From positions 35,379 to 99,378 of the forward strand of contig NW_022204057.1 of NCBI RefSeq assembly GCF_007655135.1: a DNA stretch of 64,000 nucleotides, in the 5' to 3' direction. This document shows, one piece after another, positions 45,607 through 57,339 of this stretch. Under the pieces are notes generated by a model that worked only from the letters and a program-made list of their open reading frames with translations, had not been told where the DNA came from and did no database searches. Source of the DNA: Punica granatum. Its lineage: Eukaryota > Streptophyta > Magnoliopsida > Myrtales > Lythraceae. The stretch's first letter is position 1, and each line of letters opens with the position of its first letter. The position numbers were made by a program, and so were the translations under genes.

Positions 45607-46111
45607 CCCACACAGCGCGAGATGCATCGACGATATTGTTAGCACATGGAGGCTGATAGTCGTGGTCATCATCACATCCCATGGTGGAATCACATTCATC
45701 CACCACCATAGCCATCACGCTCCTCCCATTCCCATTTATGGTAATGTTACGATGGCACCTGCTTCTGTGGTTGAACCACCCCGTTGACAGAGCCACAATC
45801 GGAACGTCATCAGAGTGGTACTGGTTATCGCATTCTGACGGGCCTCCCCCGTCCTTGCGCTTCTCAAAGCTGTTGATGGTTAGAGTGGCCTTGGTGTTGC
45901 CCGAGACTGTTGGCGAGCACTTGTAGACTGGGTACATTTTCCCTTCCTTGCAGCAATCCGAGTCGTTCCCCGTGTTGCATTGCCCTGGAGGAGGCTTCTT
46001 GCCCCTGATTTGGCCACTAGGACGGCAGCTCTGAGCTTCAGAGCCAGGCCACTGGGTAGCCACAAGGATGAGAAGCATGACATACAGAAGTTTTGAGCTT
46101 AGACTCTTCAT
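45563..46111 (-). pseudogene. Kiwellin copy 2, C-terminus replaced
   Basis: It is nearly identical to kiwellin 1 from its promoter through the residues RAVW (only a few changes, such as KGKDG to KRKDG and SVSAM to SVMAM). At 45606 it breaks into the left inverted arm. The final AALGVPQDSDDWGWMDITWL of copy 1 is replaced by VEKAMPFACHCLTI, read from the arm, and then a stop. The signal peptide and TATA box are intact, so it could be expressed as a 182-residue variant, but the last strand of the barrel is lost. I judge it a recent, probably non-functional duplicate. Confidence 0.85.
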
Positions 46112-46194
46112 TTTCTTTTTCACTTGGATTTGTTGAGCCAACTTTCCAAGTCTGTGGTGCATTGAGATGCCGGGTTGTGTGGTGTATTTATAAG

Positions 46195-46202
46195 GATGGT
46201 TT
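46195..46202 (-). promoter_or_regulatory. TATA box of kiwellin 2
   Basis: The same TATAAATA, at the same distance, as in kiwellin 1. Confidence 0.75.
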
Positions 46203-46322
46203 GATAATGCTGTGCCAGATTAGGACTCCCATTCCAAACAGAGAATTGACTATTACCATGTTGTCAGTGACCCAAGGTAGCATTATTTGGCAGAACAATG
46301 TTCAACAATAGCGAACTGAAAC

Positions 46323-46760
46323 AGTTGAAAAGGCAATGCCCTTTGCATGCCACTGTCTGACGATATGAGAATGACCTCTTGTTTGGACTTTAAGTCCTTT
46401 AATGTGAAGACTGTTGTCTTGTATTGTATTGATTTGATTGCCTTAACGGAAATTTGCAGCTTCACTAAGCACATCATTGGTGGATCTCTCACGTTTGTCG
46501 TACGCTTTTGGATTTTAATTTGTTGCTTTCTCTGTCATGTTGCAATGAACTTGGGAGGATCTTGTGGCCTGAAAACCTTGATTCTTTGTCATCAATAGCT
46601 GCGTGGTGGACTCGGTTTCTCAGATAACAAAGATTGATGGCTGCTTGCAGAAAAGTCGTAGCTTATTCAACTGAAAATGAAAAGAACAGAACAATATCGC
46701 AAGTTTGATACAATTTGGATGGACTTATTACTACAATACATATTCATAGAAACGTCGTTT
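46323..46760 (+). repeat. Inverted-repeat arm, right (438 bp)
   Basis: This is the reverse complement of 45169-45606. A more diverged copy in the same orientation lies upstream of kiwellin relic 3 (about 47935-48115), so this orientation looks ancestral. Confidence 0.9.
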
Positions 46761-47079
46761 TCCAGGAGAACCAAAAGGGAAGTTAGTTTCCACTCCCCAA
46801 ACTGTTAAAAAAATCGTTTTTTTGTCCTTTATTTTTATATTCCAGTTTCAATGGATTCTTTCGAGGGGATCGTCGGTTAGACTTATGCTAGGTTTAAGGC
46901 AAAAAGGAAATAGCATCTTTATATGAATACCGTCTATCAACCAACTTTTTTGGAAATTCTGTTTTATTCTATATTGAAACAGGAAATCGAAACCATCCAA
47001 CAGCCTTTACCAGCATCAGGCAACTCAACACTAAACATCAGACAAAATAATCTCCATCCAACCCCATTTGCCACTGTCC
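46761..47079. other. Spacer, no gene seen
   Basis: AT-rich. The open frame 46923-47225 mostly overlaps the kiwellin relic below and is a shadow. Confidence 0.4.
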
Positions 47080-47190
47080 CTGGGACCCCCGAGGCTTCTC
47101 ACACCGCCCGTGATGGATTGACAATGTTGTTATCACAAAACAACATGGGGGTTGATAATCGCGGTCGTCATCGCATCCCTTGGTGTATGA
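47080..47190 (-). pseudogene. Kiwellin relic 4 (3' end piece)
   Basis: The text gataatcgcggtcgtcatcgc and its left flank match the last exon stretch of kiwellin 1 (44440-44535, DDDHDYQPP...NNIVDAS). Only this piece is left. Confidence 0.65.
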
Positions 47191-47224
47191 ATGGTAGCTC
47201 TGAGTCTGAGCTGGCCTTCAGATG

Positions 47225-47765
47225 AGCACTGACCCCCATCCCTGGCTGGTGCTGCATTCCACATAGCACGGGATGCATCGGTGATGTTGTTAGCACATAG
47301 AGGCTAATAGTCATGGTCACTGTCGCATCCCATGGTGGAATCACATTTATCCACCACCACAGCCGTCACACTCCTTCCATTCTCGTTTCTGGTAATGTTC
47401 CTTCCTATGGCATCTGCTTCTGTGGTTGAATTGCATCACCTTGATGACAGAACCCCAATCAGGATGACATTAGAGTTTACTGGTTATCGCACTTTGACGG
47501 GCCTCCCTGTTCCTGCCCTTCTCAAAACTGTTATGGTTAGAGTAGCCTTGGTGATACTTGAGACTCTCAGCGAGCACTTGTAGACTGGGTACGTTTTCTT
47601 TCCTTGCAGCAGTCCGAGTCCCCCCGTGTTGCATTGCCCTAAAGGGAGGACACATCTTGCCCCTGATTCAGCCAGTGGGATGGCGGGTCTGGGCTTCAGA
47701 GCCTGGCCGTTAGGCAGCCACGAGGACCAGAAGCATGACATATGCAAGCTTTCAGCTTAGACATC
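47225..47765 (-). pseudogene. Kiwellin relic 3
   Basis: It covers the gene from the signal peptide (47765) to the C-terminal block (47225). Frames change several times: TYPVYKCS is readable at 47570-47590, but the following blocks lie in other frames and several cysteines are lost. It is older than copies 1 and 2. Confidence 0.8.
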
Positions 47766-48370
47766 ATTCTCTTTTTCACTCGCATTCGTTGAATCGAAAT
47801 TTTCCAAGAGTGTTGTGCAGCTTAATGCGGGGTTATGTCGTGAGCTTGTGTGGACTGTTTGTGCCAGTTTAGAATTCCCATCCCAATGAAGTGACTACGA
47901 AGATCCTTTCGGTGACCCATGAAGAAGTGACGCATTTGAAAGACAAAGGCGATGCCCTTTATGAACCCTAGAGCGTGCCGACGTCTAATGGTATCGATCT
48001 GGCTGAGATTAGAACCATTTGTTGTTTGGACTTGTTTCTTAAGTCCTTTGACGTGAAAACTGCTATCTTGTAGCCATCCGATTGCTTCATAGGGAACTTG
48101 CAGCTTTACTTTTTTTGATGATTTTTTTCTTTTTGGATGAATAACTTGAAGTTTCACTTAGCAAATCATTGCTGGGGTCTCAAAAGCTAACCGTTTCTGC
48201 TTGTTAAGCAAACAGATAAAATTAATTTTTCTGATGTTATTCTAAACACATAAAGCTGAAACTACGTTTCTGGTGATCGATTCCCCTGTGAATGATTGTT
48301 TTTCCTGATATTTCTCGAGAAAGTGATTTACCCAAAACAAATGGAACCCTGGTGATTACAATTTATTATG
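47766..48370. other. Flank of kiwellin relic 3
   Basis: 47935-48115 is a diverged copy of the 438-bp arm (gttgtttggacttgtttcttaagtcctttgacgtg). The rest shows nothing. Confidence 0.55.
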
Positions 48371-48374
48371 CACA

Positions 48375-50320
48375 ATGCTATCGATTATTACTTTTCACAA
48401 GTACATGTGAGATCTATAGACATTGCGGTGTGAAAATATTCATAAGAATTCATTCATATAAGCTCCTAAGAATTAGCCAGTTTTTTTTTCCAATACTTAG
48501 TTTAGTACAAGAACCGCTTCTAGACAAAGGATTCTAGATTGCATATTTCCTCTGTTGTGCCTCGAAGGACAAAATCACGTCAAACTTGCAAAGTATATAA
48601 CTAAACAAAATGATACCTAACAAAAGTACCAATAGAAGTTGAACAAAAGTACCGATAGAAGTTGAATTGCCCCTTCGACTCATGCTTCACTATATTATGA
48701 TGGCCTAAAGTAATCCTCCAAGGTTTCCAATCTCAACTCCTAGATTGTGGTTGCTATGAAATTCGACATTCCTTCGATCCCTTGGGAAACTTACGTAAAC
48801 CCTGCAGCAGATTCTCCTTGTCCATATAGTCCTCGGGAAATTGGATAACCATGTCTCTCAAAGCCACAGCCTTCTCAAGGAAAACCCCAACCATGTAAAG
48901 CTCTTTTGGACCATCTATCCCATTGCGAAAATTTATATATATCTTTGTGAGCTCTGTGAGAAACACGAAGGCCCTTGGTGCAGCAACTCTTCTCTCCCAT
49001 TTTCCCAATAGTACTTGAATCCCTAGTTGTCATGATAAAGAAACCATTTATGACCACTATCTTAAAGCAAATTCTTGAGTAGGTCAAGAAAGTACATTAA
49101 CAGTTTGAAGTAGAGGGTTCGAAGATGAGGAGATCTTCTCAGTATCACCCAAAGGCCCTTAACAGTTGTAGAATTTATCCAATCCGATGTGAACTTGATC
49201 ATATTACTGAACAGAGGAAGCTCATTTCTTGTAGCGTGGTCCTAAGGATGGAGCAAAAAGGTAAACCTTGGAGATAGAAACAACATAAGATCACAGCTAG
49301 AGAGGGAAAATGTACGAAAAGGAGCTTGCCTCTGGAATCGGATAAGATAGAGTTAATTCCTTCACATTAGAGAAGACCCGCAGGAGCTTGTTACCCTGGG
49401 CTACTTCTCTATCTGCGACGCTTCTAAAACTCAGTAGTAGCTTGTCCTCAACTAGCTCTGTGATGACTCCCAATATGCAGTACTCCTTGACGAGAACATC
49501 ATGATGGTGGAAGGATTTAAGACAAGGTCCATTGATGTGTAGGATGCAGTTATATGAGCTGTGAGAATACATTTTGATATATAAATGTCGAAGCTTGGGG
49601 GCAGAAATGTGTATGCTTTGGAATTTCACCCAATTGCAATCACCAATTTCTAACGTTTCAAGTAACGAACTGGAAAACAACTCCTCCATCGTGTCGCTAT
49701 CCTCAAATATGATCCCTGAAAGAATCAACACCTTGAGTTTCGAAAGACAGATTAAAGGAGGCAGTTTGAGGAAGCAGCATGATTGCACCCGAAGCTTTTC
49801 TAAGGTTGCACACGTAAATATGGAGGAAGGCAGTGTAGCTCCAGTGAGGAGCAGAGAGAGATCCTGTACCCCACATGTTACAACAGATGCGATCAATTCC
49901 TTGATGCGGGATTCAGCTCCTTCTACCTCACATGAGAGAGAAAATGTTCTTATAGCTATCCGCCGCGAAGAGCACATGCTCTTCCTACAAGGTCCGAGAA
50001 GAGCGGCCTCTTAGATAAGTCAGAATTTTCGAAGTGAAGATCAGGAACCAAGGCCCACAGCTGTTCCCACCTTTTAGATAACACACTCGTCCTCGCCGCA
50101 TCCTTCAGCGGGAGTAAAGATAGGATCTGAATAAGAACCTCATCAGGTAAATCGCATAACCGATTTGAGCAATCAGCAGTCTTACCTTGATCAGTCAGTA
50201 CGATCACGTCCCCCTAGATATTGCATAAAGAGAGGAAAAAGGCCTTGTCAGTGTTAACTCACTAAAAGAATGTCTCATCTTTTAATCTACTGAACCATTT
50301 AGCTTGCTGACATGCAATAA
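48375..50320 (-). pseudogene. F-box/LRR/FBD gene, copy C (best preserved)
   Basis: The F-box is at 50207-49985 (NRLCDLPDEVLIQILSLLPL, SVLSKRWEQLWALVPDLHF). The LRR part is 49977-49297 (RTFSLSCEVEGAESRIKELI; KLRHLYIKMYS; YCILGVITELVEDKLLLSF). The FBD tail is 49008-48754 (FRNGIDGPKELYMVGVFLEK; FPKGSKECRIS). Between F-box and LRR one base is missing compared with copy B (ggatagctat versus ggatctcctat, about 49969), which creates TAG. An in-frame TAG also lies 9 bases before the first F-box codons. The role would be an SCF substrate adaptor. As it stands it is one deletion away from an open frame, so a strain without that deletion might have a working gene. Confidence 0.85.
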
Positions 50321-50815
50321 GTTCTATTCACAGTTTTCCATATTCAATCAAAGGATTACCAATGTATTGTACTAATCAAATCTTCGGACCACATCATAAT
50401 AATAAGTGAGAGGGTACAAGAAAGCAATAAACGGATTCTCCTGTATTAGTTTCGATTGTAAAAGTCACTAGAACCTGTTAGTTGCTGAGGCATATATCAG
50501 AGCATGCTTGCTCAATCATCGCGATTCATCACACTGGAGTTTGGATAGGAAAAAAAAGTTATTGTAGGAGTTTAAGAGAGGCAATGTCATCACGTGTTTA
50601 GTTTATATCTAGAGGAAGGAAAGAAAGAAAGATGTGACATTACTCTAGACATTTCCGCCTCCTTTGATGACTGTCCAGAGGATACCGAGAATTTCTGCAG
50701 CACGTAATTACCCCAAAGAATTACTTAAATCAGTGAGCCTCAGGGAATTACTTTTAGTGGAAACTATTTGGGCTTTCTTCTTGGCCCACCGTCTATGATC
50801 ATTATGAGGAGCAGA
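50321..50815. other. Spacer between F-box copy C and the 7SL gene
   Basis: No coding signal. Confidence 0.4.
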
Positions 50816-50858
50816 ATCCCACATCGGAGGTTTCTTGTCCTTTATGCTGCTTAATAAA
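50816..50858 (+). promoter_or_regulatory. Pol III snRNA-type promoter (USE plus TATA)
   Basis: The upstream sequence element ATCCCACATCGG is at 50816-50827, and a TATA-like TTAATAAA is at 50851-50858. They are about two helical turns apart, as in Pol III snRNA and 7SL promoters of plants. The RNA would start about 23 bases further on. Confidence 0.8.
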
Positions 50859-50880
50859 GCAACACGTGGCAGCATCAAGC

Positions 50881-51160
50881 GCCGGGTCTAGTGACGTGGA
50901 CCTGTGACCCAATGTGGCGTGGGGGCATTAAAGTGTTGGAACCAACTAAATGGGTCCGCTCAGCCCTCAGGGCCAATGCCGACTGTGAGGCTCCGTACGG
51001 GCCAGCCCGACCCCAACCTCAGCGGGGTAGCGCTGGCTGGTTTCACCAGTGCAGGCGGTTTAACGGGCTGGTGCCTCGCAACCTGCTATGGCCTAGAGGA
51101 TGCATGTGCCCCCAATTGAACCCATCCGACCTTCCTACTATTGCATTTGATAATTTTTTT
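50881..51160 (+). ncRNA. 7SL RNA (signal recognition particle RNA)
   Basis: The RNA starts GCCGGGTCTAGTGACG and continues with the plant 7SL landmarks gacccaatgtgg, gggggcattaaagtg, gggtccgctcag, ccgtacgggccagcccg and gctggctggtttcaccag. Near the end tgtgccccc can pair with the 5' gggggca. A T-run (51154-51160) serves as Pol III terminator. The length is about 275-280, near the usual 300. SRP RNA scaffolds the particle that targets secretory proteins to the ER. The promoter is in place, so this copy may be active, though 7SL genes come in families with pseudogenes. The assignment rests on recalled landmarks. Confidence 0.78.
51154..51160 (+). terminator. Pol III terminator T-run
   Basis: Seven T residues directly after the 7SL body. 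Confidence 0.6.
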
Positions 51161-51231
51161 CCTTTTCAGATAAACTGCGTTTTGTTTTTTCTTTTGCCTC
51201 CTACTACTTTATATATATATATATATATATA

Positions 51232-51265
51232 TTAGCACGATTTCCCGTGCATGCACGGGCGTTAC
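51232..51265 (-). mobile_element. Helitron 3' terminus
   Basis: On the minus strand a perfect hairpin CCCGTGCATGCACGGG is followed by aaatcgtg and CTAA, then host T (51231). These are Helitron 3' features. The 5' end, somewhere to the right, was not found. Confidence 0.55.
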
Positions 51266-51335
51266 TATTATGCTAGGCCCATATATATAAGCTTATCTAC
51301 CGGGCCGGGCACCTAACCATTTGTTTTTTTGGACA

Positions 51336-51566
51336 AATTATATAAAAAGACACGACATTTACTCAGATTTTTAATTCTAACACGACCTTTTTAAAATAGC
51401 ACGGAAAGGCACTGCCTTTCATTTATTTAACAGCGTACTAGATTTGAGACTAAAATAAAAGGCCGTGTCTTTCCGTGCTATTTCGAAAAGGTCTTTCCGT
51501 GTTATTTCGAAAATGTCGTGCTAGAACTAAAAATCTCAATAAAAGTCAGTGTCCTTTTACGTAATT
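51336..51566. mobile_element. Foldback MITE (231 bp)
   Basis: The left end aattatataaaaagacac returns inverted as gtgtccttttacgtaatt. The inner blocks tttttaattctaacacgac and gtgctagaactaaaaa also return inverted, so each arm is about 90-110 bp. It contains repeated ttccgtgctatttcgaaaa. No target duplication could be fixed. Confidence 0.65.
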
Positions 51567-53335
51567 AGATTTTTTTGAACTTTATTTTCCTTTTTCTCTA
51601 TTTATTAATTATTAAAACTTGGAGTTCCATTACTTAAATGCTAATTTTCTCCTTCTTCCCTGCATTTCTGTAGGTCTCCTGTTGATGATTCTACAAATTC
51701 AGAGGCTTATTGTCTGTTATAATGTCAGTTCAGTCGAGCCTTCCATGCGATGCGTTCCATTTTGCTGTCTCTATAATCTGTAAAGATCAGTTTTCTTGTT
51801 TAATCTATGCACTTCTCCTAGTTGCCTCCCCATGAGATTTGGAGCCTTCCCCCATTCCACATGTTACAAGAATCAGAGAAAAAGAAAAGAAAAAGTAAAT
51901 TAATATGTATATTGTGATTTGACATCAGTGGCGTATAGTAGTATCAGCAATTTCAGCTCAGAGGCAACCTTATTTAGGATCCTTTTGAGGTCAATCCTGA
52001 TGTTATTTCTTTATGACACATATGGTAGAATAATTAGATAAAAAAAAATTGTCAGTATATATTTCAGTTTTTTCTTGTTATTATTATTTAATTTTTTTTC
52101 CCCCTTTAACACTTCCGTGATTTTTCCTACCTTTTAAGTTAAAGCCATAAGGTTCAGTTCTCTGTAAAGACCTTTTTTTGCACTTTTTGTTTCCTTTTAT
52201 TTGAACTACTGATTTTTCTCTTAAAGATTCAAAGGCTTACTATTTATTAAGGCAACCATGATATCTCCCCACTCAACCCCCCTAGTTTTTTCCATGTTCT
52301 CTACCACTGGAATCACTAAAATTCAAGAATAGTGTTGAAGTGTAAATTGTAGCTCTCTAATATTTAGAAAAGGACATAATTCCTCTGAAGTAAACTAACC
52401 GCCAAGAATATCCATGGCAACATTGTCGTATGATAAAATGAATGAATAGGAAAAAACTTGGTGAAAGGTCTCTTTCGAGCTGATTCTCTACGTATTGTCT
52501 TTTTCACCCTGATTCTCTACCTTTGTCTTCTGTTGCGAGGCTCTGTGGTACAACTCCGGGGGTAAAAAAGATTCTCCTGAGAAAAACATTAGTCTTTTGA
52601 GATAATCAGGCAGTGCACTGCTCTGTGATGAAATTACAGAAGTGAAGAACTAACTGGTAAGTCTTACCCTCAGTTTTAGAGTTATCTTCACTAATTACTT
52701 CAGTTTCTTTGAGCATTTTGGATCGCTGGTGATAGACAATATGCAGAGGTCCAGAGAAAGTTGCTCAGAATTCACAATTTTTTGCTTTTAATCGTTGCGG
52801 GCAGTAGCTGCTTGTCTCAAGAAAAGCAAATAAAGTTAAAGTTACAATTTGAATAACATATAACTTACATGACCCAGTTAGTTTCAGAAAAGTTTGCAGG
52901 AAGGAATTGAAGTTTCTGGAATTTCTGTAGAATGAAAGAACGTCAATCATATAATCTGCCTAGAAAGATAAGTTGAAGCAAGTCCAATTCACATATTATA
53001 CATTACTTACGTGTCTCTCTTTGGAGAACAGATTAACAATTGAAGGTCTATATATTCTGCAGAACAGAGGAACTTTTCTGGATAAGTAGAGCAAAAGAAC
53101 TTTAATCCCACATAGCGAAAGTTAAAAAACAAATAGACTAAGTTATCACTTACATTACTTGCCTCTGCTGAGAAAGATATTGAAGTTACAACCTATAGTT
53201 TCAGGAAATTCTGCGAAAGAAAAAAGAGTTCGATCTTTACCCACCTGCATAGAAAGATCTGAGAGCTGACATTCTTATTTGAAATGGCATACATAAACTC
53301 ATATGCTCATATATTTATATATATATACTATATTC
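51567..53335. other. AT-rich intergenic DNA
   Basis: No supported gene. Phrases like tttcaggaaattctgc and agaaagatctgag recur loosely at 52860-53270. Confidence 0.4.
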
Positions 53336-56300
53336 AGGTTAGTGGGAAAAAAAAGGGGAAGCAAGGGACCCCACGTGGCCCTCATTTCTCCCCCAAGCTT
53401 CCACCGCCGTAGTATCCATCATTTATTCTTTTTCTTCCTTCTCTGTTCGGTTTCACTGGAGGGAAAAACAAGGGAGAAAAAAAAAAAACAAAACAAAACA
53501 GAGCACACTAGAGAGAGACAGGGAGAGAAAGAAGTGTCGAGATAGCAAGGAGGAGCCCGACCTTGCTCTTTGGTTCGAGTGTCTACCAATTTCAGCTCCC
53601 TGCTCTTCCTCCGACCAGCAGCAGAGCTCTCCCCGAAAGAGAGGAATCGGTGACATTTCTTACCCCTAATTTAGACTTTTAACTCGTGGGCTGTCACGGG
53701 ATGTTGGCCCTATTGCTTTGGAGATGTTTTGTTTGGTTTTGATGACTGAAAATCATGTTGGAGTGCTGAGTTGATTGGTTAGATGGTTCTTAGTGTAATT
53801 CGAGGGTAATTTAGATTGGTTTGGATGATTTGAGGTTGGGGAATGGGGCTGAATGATATGATGTTATTAGTTCACAAAAATTGATATGGCCAGGCTCCTC
53901 TGGTCATTCTAATGGTGTGGCTTTTTACGGAATTGGATTTCGTTATATGATTTGAAAGTTGTCGTGAATTCAAATTTCTGAAAATCAAAACGAAACGTCA
54001 ACTTCGACCTGCATTTTGAACTGATTTCTTCATGTTTTGCCATGTCGTTTGTTTCTAAAACATAGCCCACACTAAGAGACTCCAAGATTGTGGTATTCTG
54101 AGTTTTATAGAGAGAGAATCGAACCCCCGAAATTGCACAGCCCGGGACTGTTATGCATCGGCCCGCACCAGCAACTTCGGGATGCTCGTCGGGCTAGCTC
54201 ATACATCGGATTGCAGTGATTTCTATTCGTATAGATTCGTGTCTGAATTTACTATTTTAGGTAATTTTTGGGGATTTTTCTAAAATACCAATATTAATTA
54301 TCATATTTTCCATAATGTGCAGGTTTATTGAATTCTCTTTCCTCGAGTAACACTGACCACTTCCATGTTCTTTTAGCTCGATCTTCCTTGCTGGTCATAT
54401 CTAAAGTTGGTGTTTGTTAAGTCGATTTATGTCTTCTCAAGTTAGAGATGTTATTTTACGAACGTTTGGGATTAATATTTTACATCTTTAGCTGGTTAAA
54501 TCTTGCTTAGTTGAGTCAAATGTGTGTTAACAAGTGACGTGGATTGCATACATCCACACATGGAGTGAAGTTATTTATTTATATCATGATATATGTTGAT
54601 TTGCTTTAAGTGGCCGGTTAGCTGAATCTGGTCTATGTTTCTTTGATGAAGAGAGGTGTGATTTGGTACGAGGATCAGTGGAGAAGATGATTTATGAGAT
54701 ATAAGTTATTTTCTGAACTATGCTTATGATTGATAGGAGCTGAGGACATTGATTGTGTACTCCGAAGGTCAAGTTTGGTGAATCATTTTTGGTGTTAGGT
54801 GAGTACTTCATTCCATTGTGAAATGATTTATATATATATATATATATTATGTGAGTACTCTATTCCCTTGTAAAATGATATATTATAGTTATATAAATTA
54901 TTAAAGAAGAATATTGTGATAGTTAGAGATTAAAAAATTGGTCTCGCTATATTGTGTGAATTGATTTGAGAGACGTTGCCTTTTATGTTTCATTTTAATT
55001 TGGGTTATGCAGTGTGATTGTGATGATAACTTGTTGCCATTGTACTGTAATTGAGATTGTACTTGTGTATGATGATATATGAGGAGAGATGGCATGGTTG
55101 CAATTGATTATACTTTTATTTTTTAAATATAGCCATAGGATCGCTGGACTCGGCATATTATAAAATGGGCCAGATTGGCCGCTGGACCCGACGTAATAAA
55201 ATATGGGCCAGATCGGCCGCTAGACCCATCAGAATATAAATAGGGGCATGATCAGCCGCTGGACCAGGCAGAATATAAATATGGGCTAGATCGTCCGCTG
55301 GACCCAGCAGAATATAAATAGGGGCATGATCGGCCGTTGGACCAGGCGGGATATAAATATGGGTCAGATCGGCCGCTGGACCCGGCAGAATATAAATAGG
55401 GGCCTGATCGGCCGCTGATTCAGGCGGAATATAAATATGGGCCAGATCGGCCGCTGGACCTGGCGGAATATAAATAGGGGCCTGAACGGCGGCTGGACCC
55501 GGCGGAATAGAAAAAGAGGCCCGATCGGCCGCGAGACCTGGCGAAATATAAATCGTGGTCAACTCTTACCGCCAGAGGTTAATAGGCGGCCCCCGCTTAT
55601 GAGACATGGATATTGGGAGTTGAGGATGATATGAATGAGATGTGCGGGGTCACGGTACCATCATAACTTCGTTGCGAGGAAATGCAACCCTCTGACTATA
55701 TTGATTGGTTGTGTTGTATGTTATTTGTTTGGTATGTTTGTTGGAGATGTGATCATTGTTGAGATTGTTGGAGATGCGATGATTGTTGAAATTGTCTAAA
55801 GATGTTCTGTGATAGTTGTATTATTGCCAGAGTTTCATTTATCAGGTGATTGTGTTGTGAGTTTTTATGGAATGCTAATAGATGGATATTTGATGTTTAT
55901 GTGGTATTGGATATTAAATAAATGGTTGGAAGAATTGTGTGTATTTGTTAGTAGAACTTAAATTTAGTTACTGTATTGGATATAATTATTTTTATAGTTT
56001 GTATTCATATATATACCGTGCATGTGTGCTGATAATTGGATTGGATGTGATTGTATTATTTATTTGAATATTTGGTTGTTTGCAATTAAATATTTATTTA
56101 ACAATTATTCATTTTACTTTGGAATATAGTACTCACTGAGATACAGTTCATACTCTGCATATGTTTTTCAAATGAGCTAGGAGCTAGATTAGAAGCACAT
56201 GAGAACTCTTTTGATATCTGGGATCAATTTGGAGAACTAGGTAAGAACCTTAATTATTTGATAAGTATTCTTTTTGTATATAATGTATTTGAATATGCTA

Positions 56301-56511
56301 TGACCTGAAATTTTTGTTTAGTTTGGTTTAGTGATTTATTGATGAAAGAAAATTACTCTCTTTTGAGACGTATATACATATTAGAGCTTACTAGATTGGT
56401 TTTATATTTTTGGGAGTTGATGAAAATTCGGTTTTTTTGTGACTAGTGTATGTGATAATGGATATCAAGTTAATATAGGGAAAACTCTGACGAAATTTTC
56501 AGGTCGTGACA
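53336..56511 (-). repeat. Long LTR-like repeat, copy L2
   Basis: On the minus strand it starts TGTCACGACCTGAAAATTTC at 56511, has the 39-bp minisatellite at 55140-55560, and ends in a poly-T/pyrimidine-rich stretch near 53340. It shares landmarks in order with L1 and L3. No PBS, purine tract or pol is next to it, so a solo LTR is most likely. The right limit is clear and the left one approximate. Confidence 0.65.
55140..55560 (-). repeat. 39-bp minisatellite, reads as a 13-residue repeat
   Basis: The unit ggccgctggacccggcggaa + tataaataggggcctgatc steps by 38-39 bp (55181, 55219, 55258, 55297). On the minus strand it gives an open frame (55158-55562) of PPGPAADxAPIYI units. It is present in L1, L3 and L4 too. 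Confidence 0.85.
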
Positions 56512-56539
56512 AAAGATGACCTGAAGGCAAATAGAAACG

Positions 56540-56760
56540 GTGAGTTACAATGTACATGTTATGGGCATGACTTGCATATCTATGTTAGTGAAAGCAAAAT
56601 TCAAGATACCACCTCCAAATGCTTCTAGCCCCCCAAAAAAAAAAGCATTTTCAAATGTATGTAAAAATTATGCAGGAGATTACGGTCATGTAGGTAAACT
56701 GCCAGAGTGTCCTCCAGTCGTATTTCGTCAGTGTAGGCAGAATTGGTAAGTCTCTGAACC
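56540..56760 (+). CDS. Possible exon, unrecognised
   Basis: The stretch after the acceptor-like ttatgcag (about 56676) reads DYGHVGKLPECPPVVFRQCR in one frame and ends at a perfect donor ATTG|GTAAGT (56748). Other frames are closed. I cannot name it, and no partner exon is certain. Confidence 0.2.
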
Positions 56761-57298
56761 TCCCTTCTTCAGCTTCTCAGGTTCGACACATTGTTGGTTG
56801 CAGTGTTATCTATAGCCGTCGACAAGATATACGGACAGAGTAATGTCGGGAAGTGCAGCAGAATAATAAATGTGAAGCAGCCTTTCTGCAACTTTTTCCT
56901 CCTTTCTAGATCAAAAGTTTCTTTTTTGGTGGAGTGAGAAGAATGATTAGTGTTGGATTTATTTTTGTCTTCCATTTTGTCGGATTTGATTGCAGAAGTG
57001 TTACCTTCTTGTAACTAAGTTTGTTGTGTTTTTTCTTCTTTTTTTTGTCCTTTTTGGAAAACAATCTCTATTTTTCTTCCACATTTACGTGGCAAGCATG
57101 CAACTTGCCCTTCCTAATTGCACAGTATAATAATTTTAAAAAGGATACATTAGTTTATGAAGAGGTAAATAATGTGAGAGTAAAAGGTGCAAGTTACTCT
57201 CCCTAAGGTTTTTAAGATTGGTCTTTATAGATAGTTATTTATATTTTATATTTCTTCAAAACCTTTATGGAGGTTTGATGAAAATAAAAGATTTAATG

Positions 57299-57339
<41 letters not shown>

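Noticed and set aside
45334..46598. Repeated 71-83 codon frames in the inverted arms
   Set aside because: The same peptide is read from both arms because they are inverted copies. There is no domain and no conserved start, and the diverged third copy (48000-48100) is not open.
50881..51160. Plant telomerase RNA or RNase MRP RNA (also USE/TATA Pol III genes)
   Set aside because: No telomere-template stretch (ctaaaccc) is present, and the start plus internal blocks fit 7SL better.
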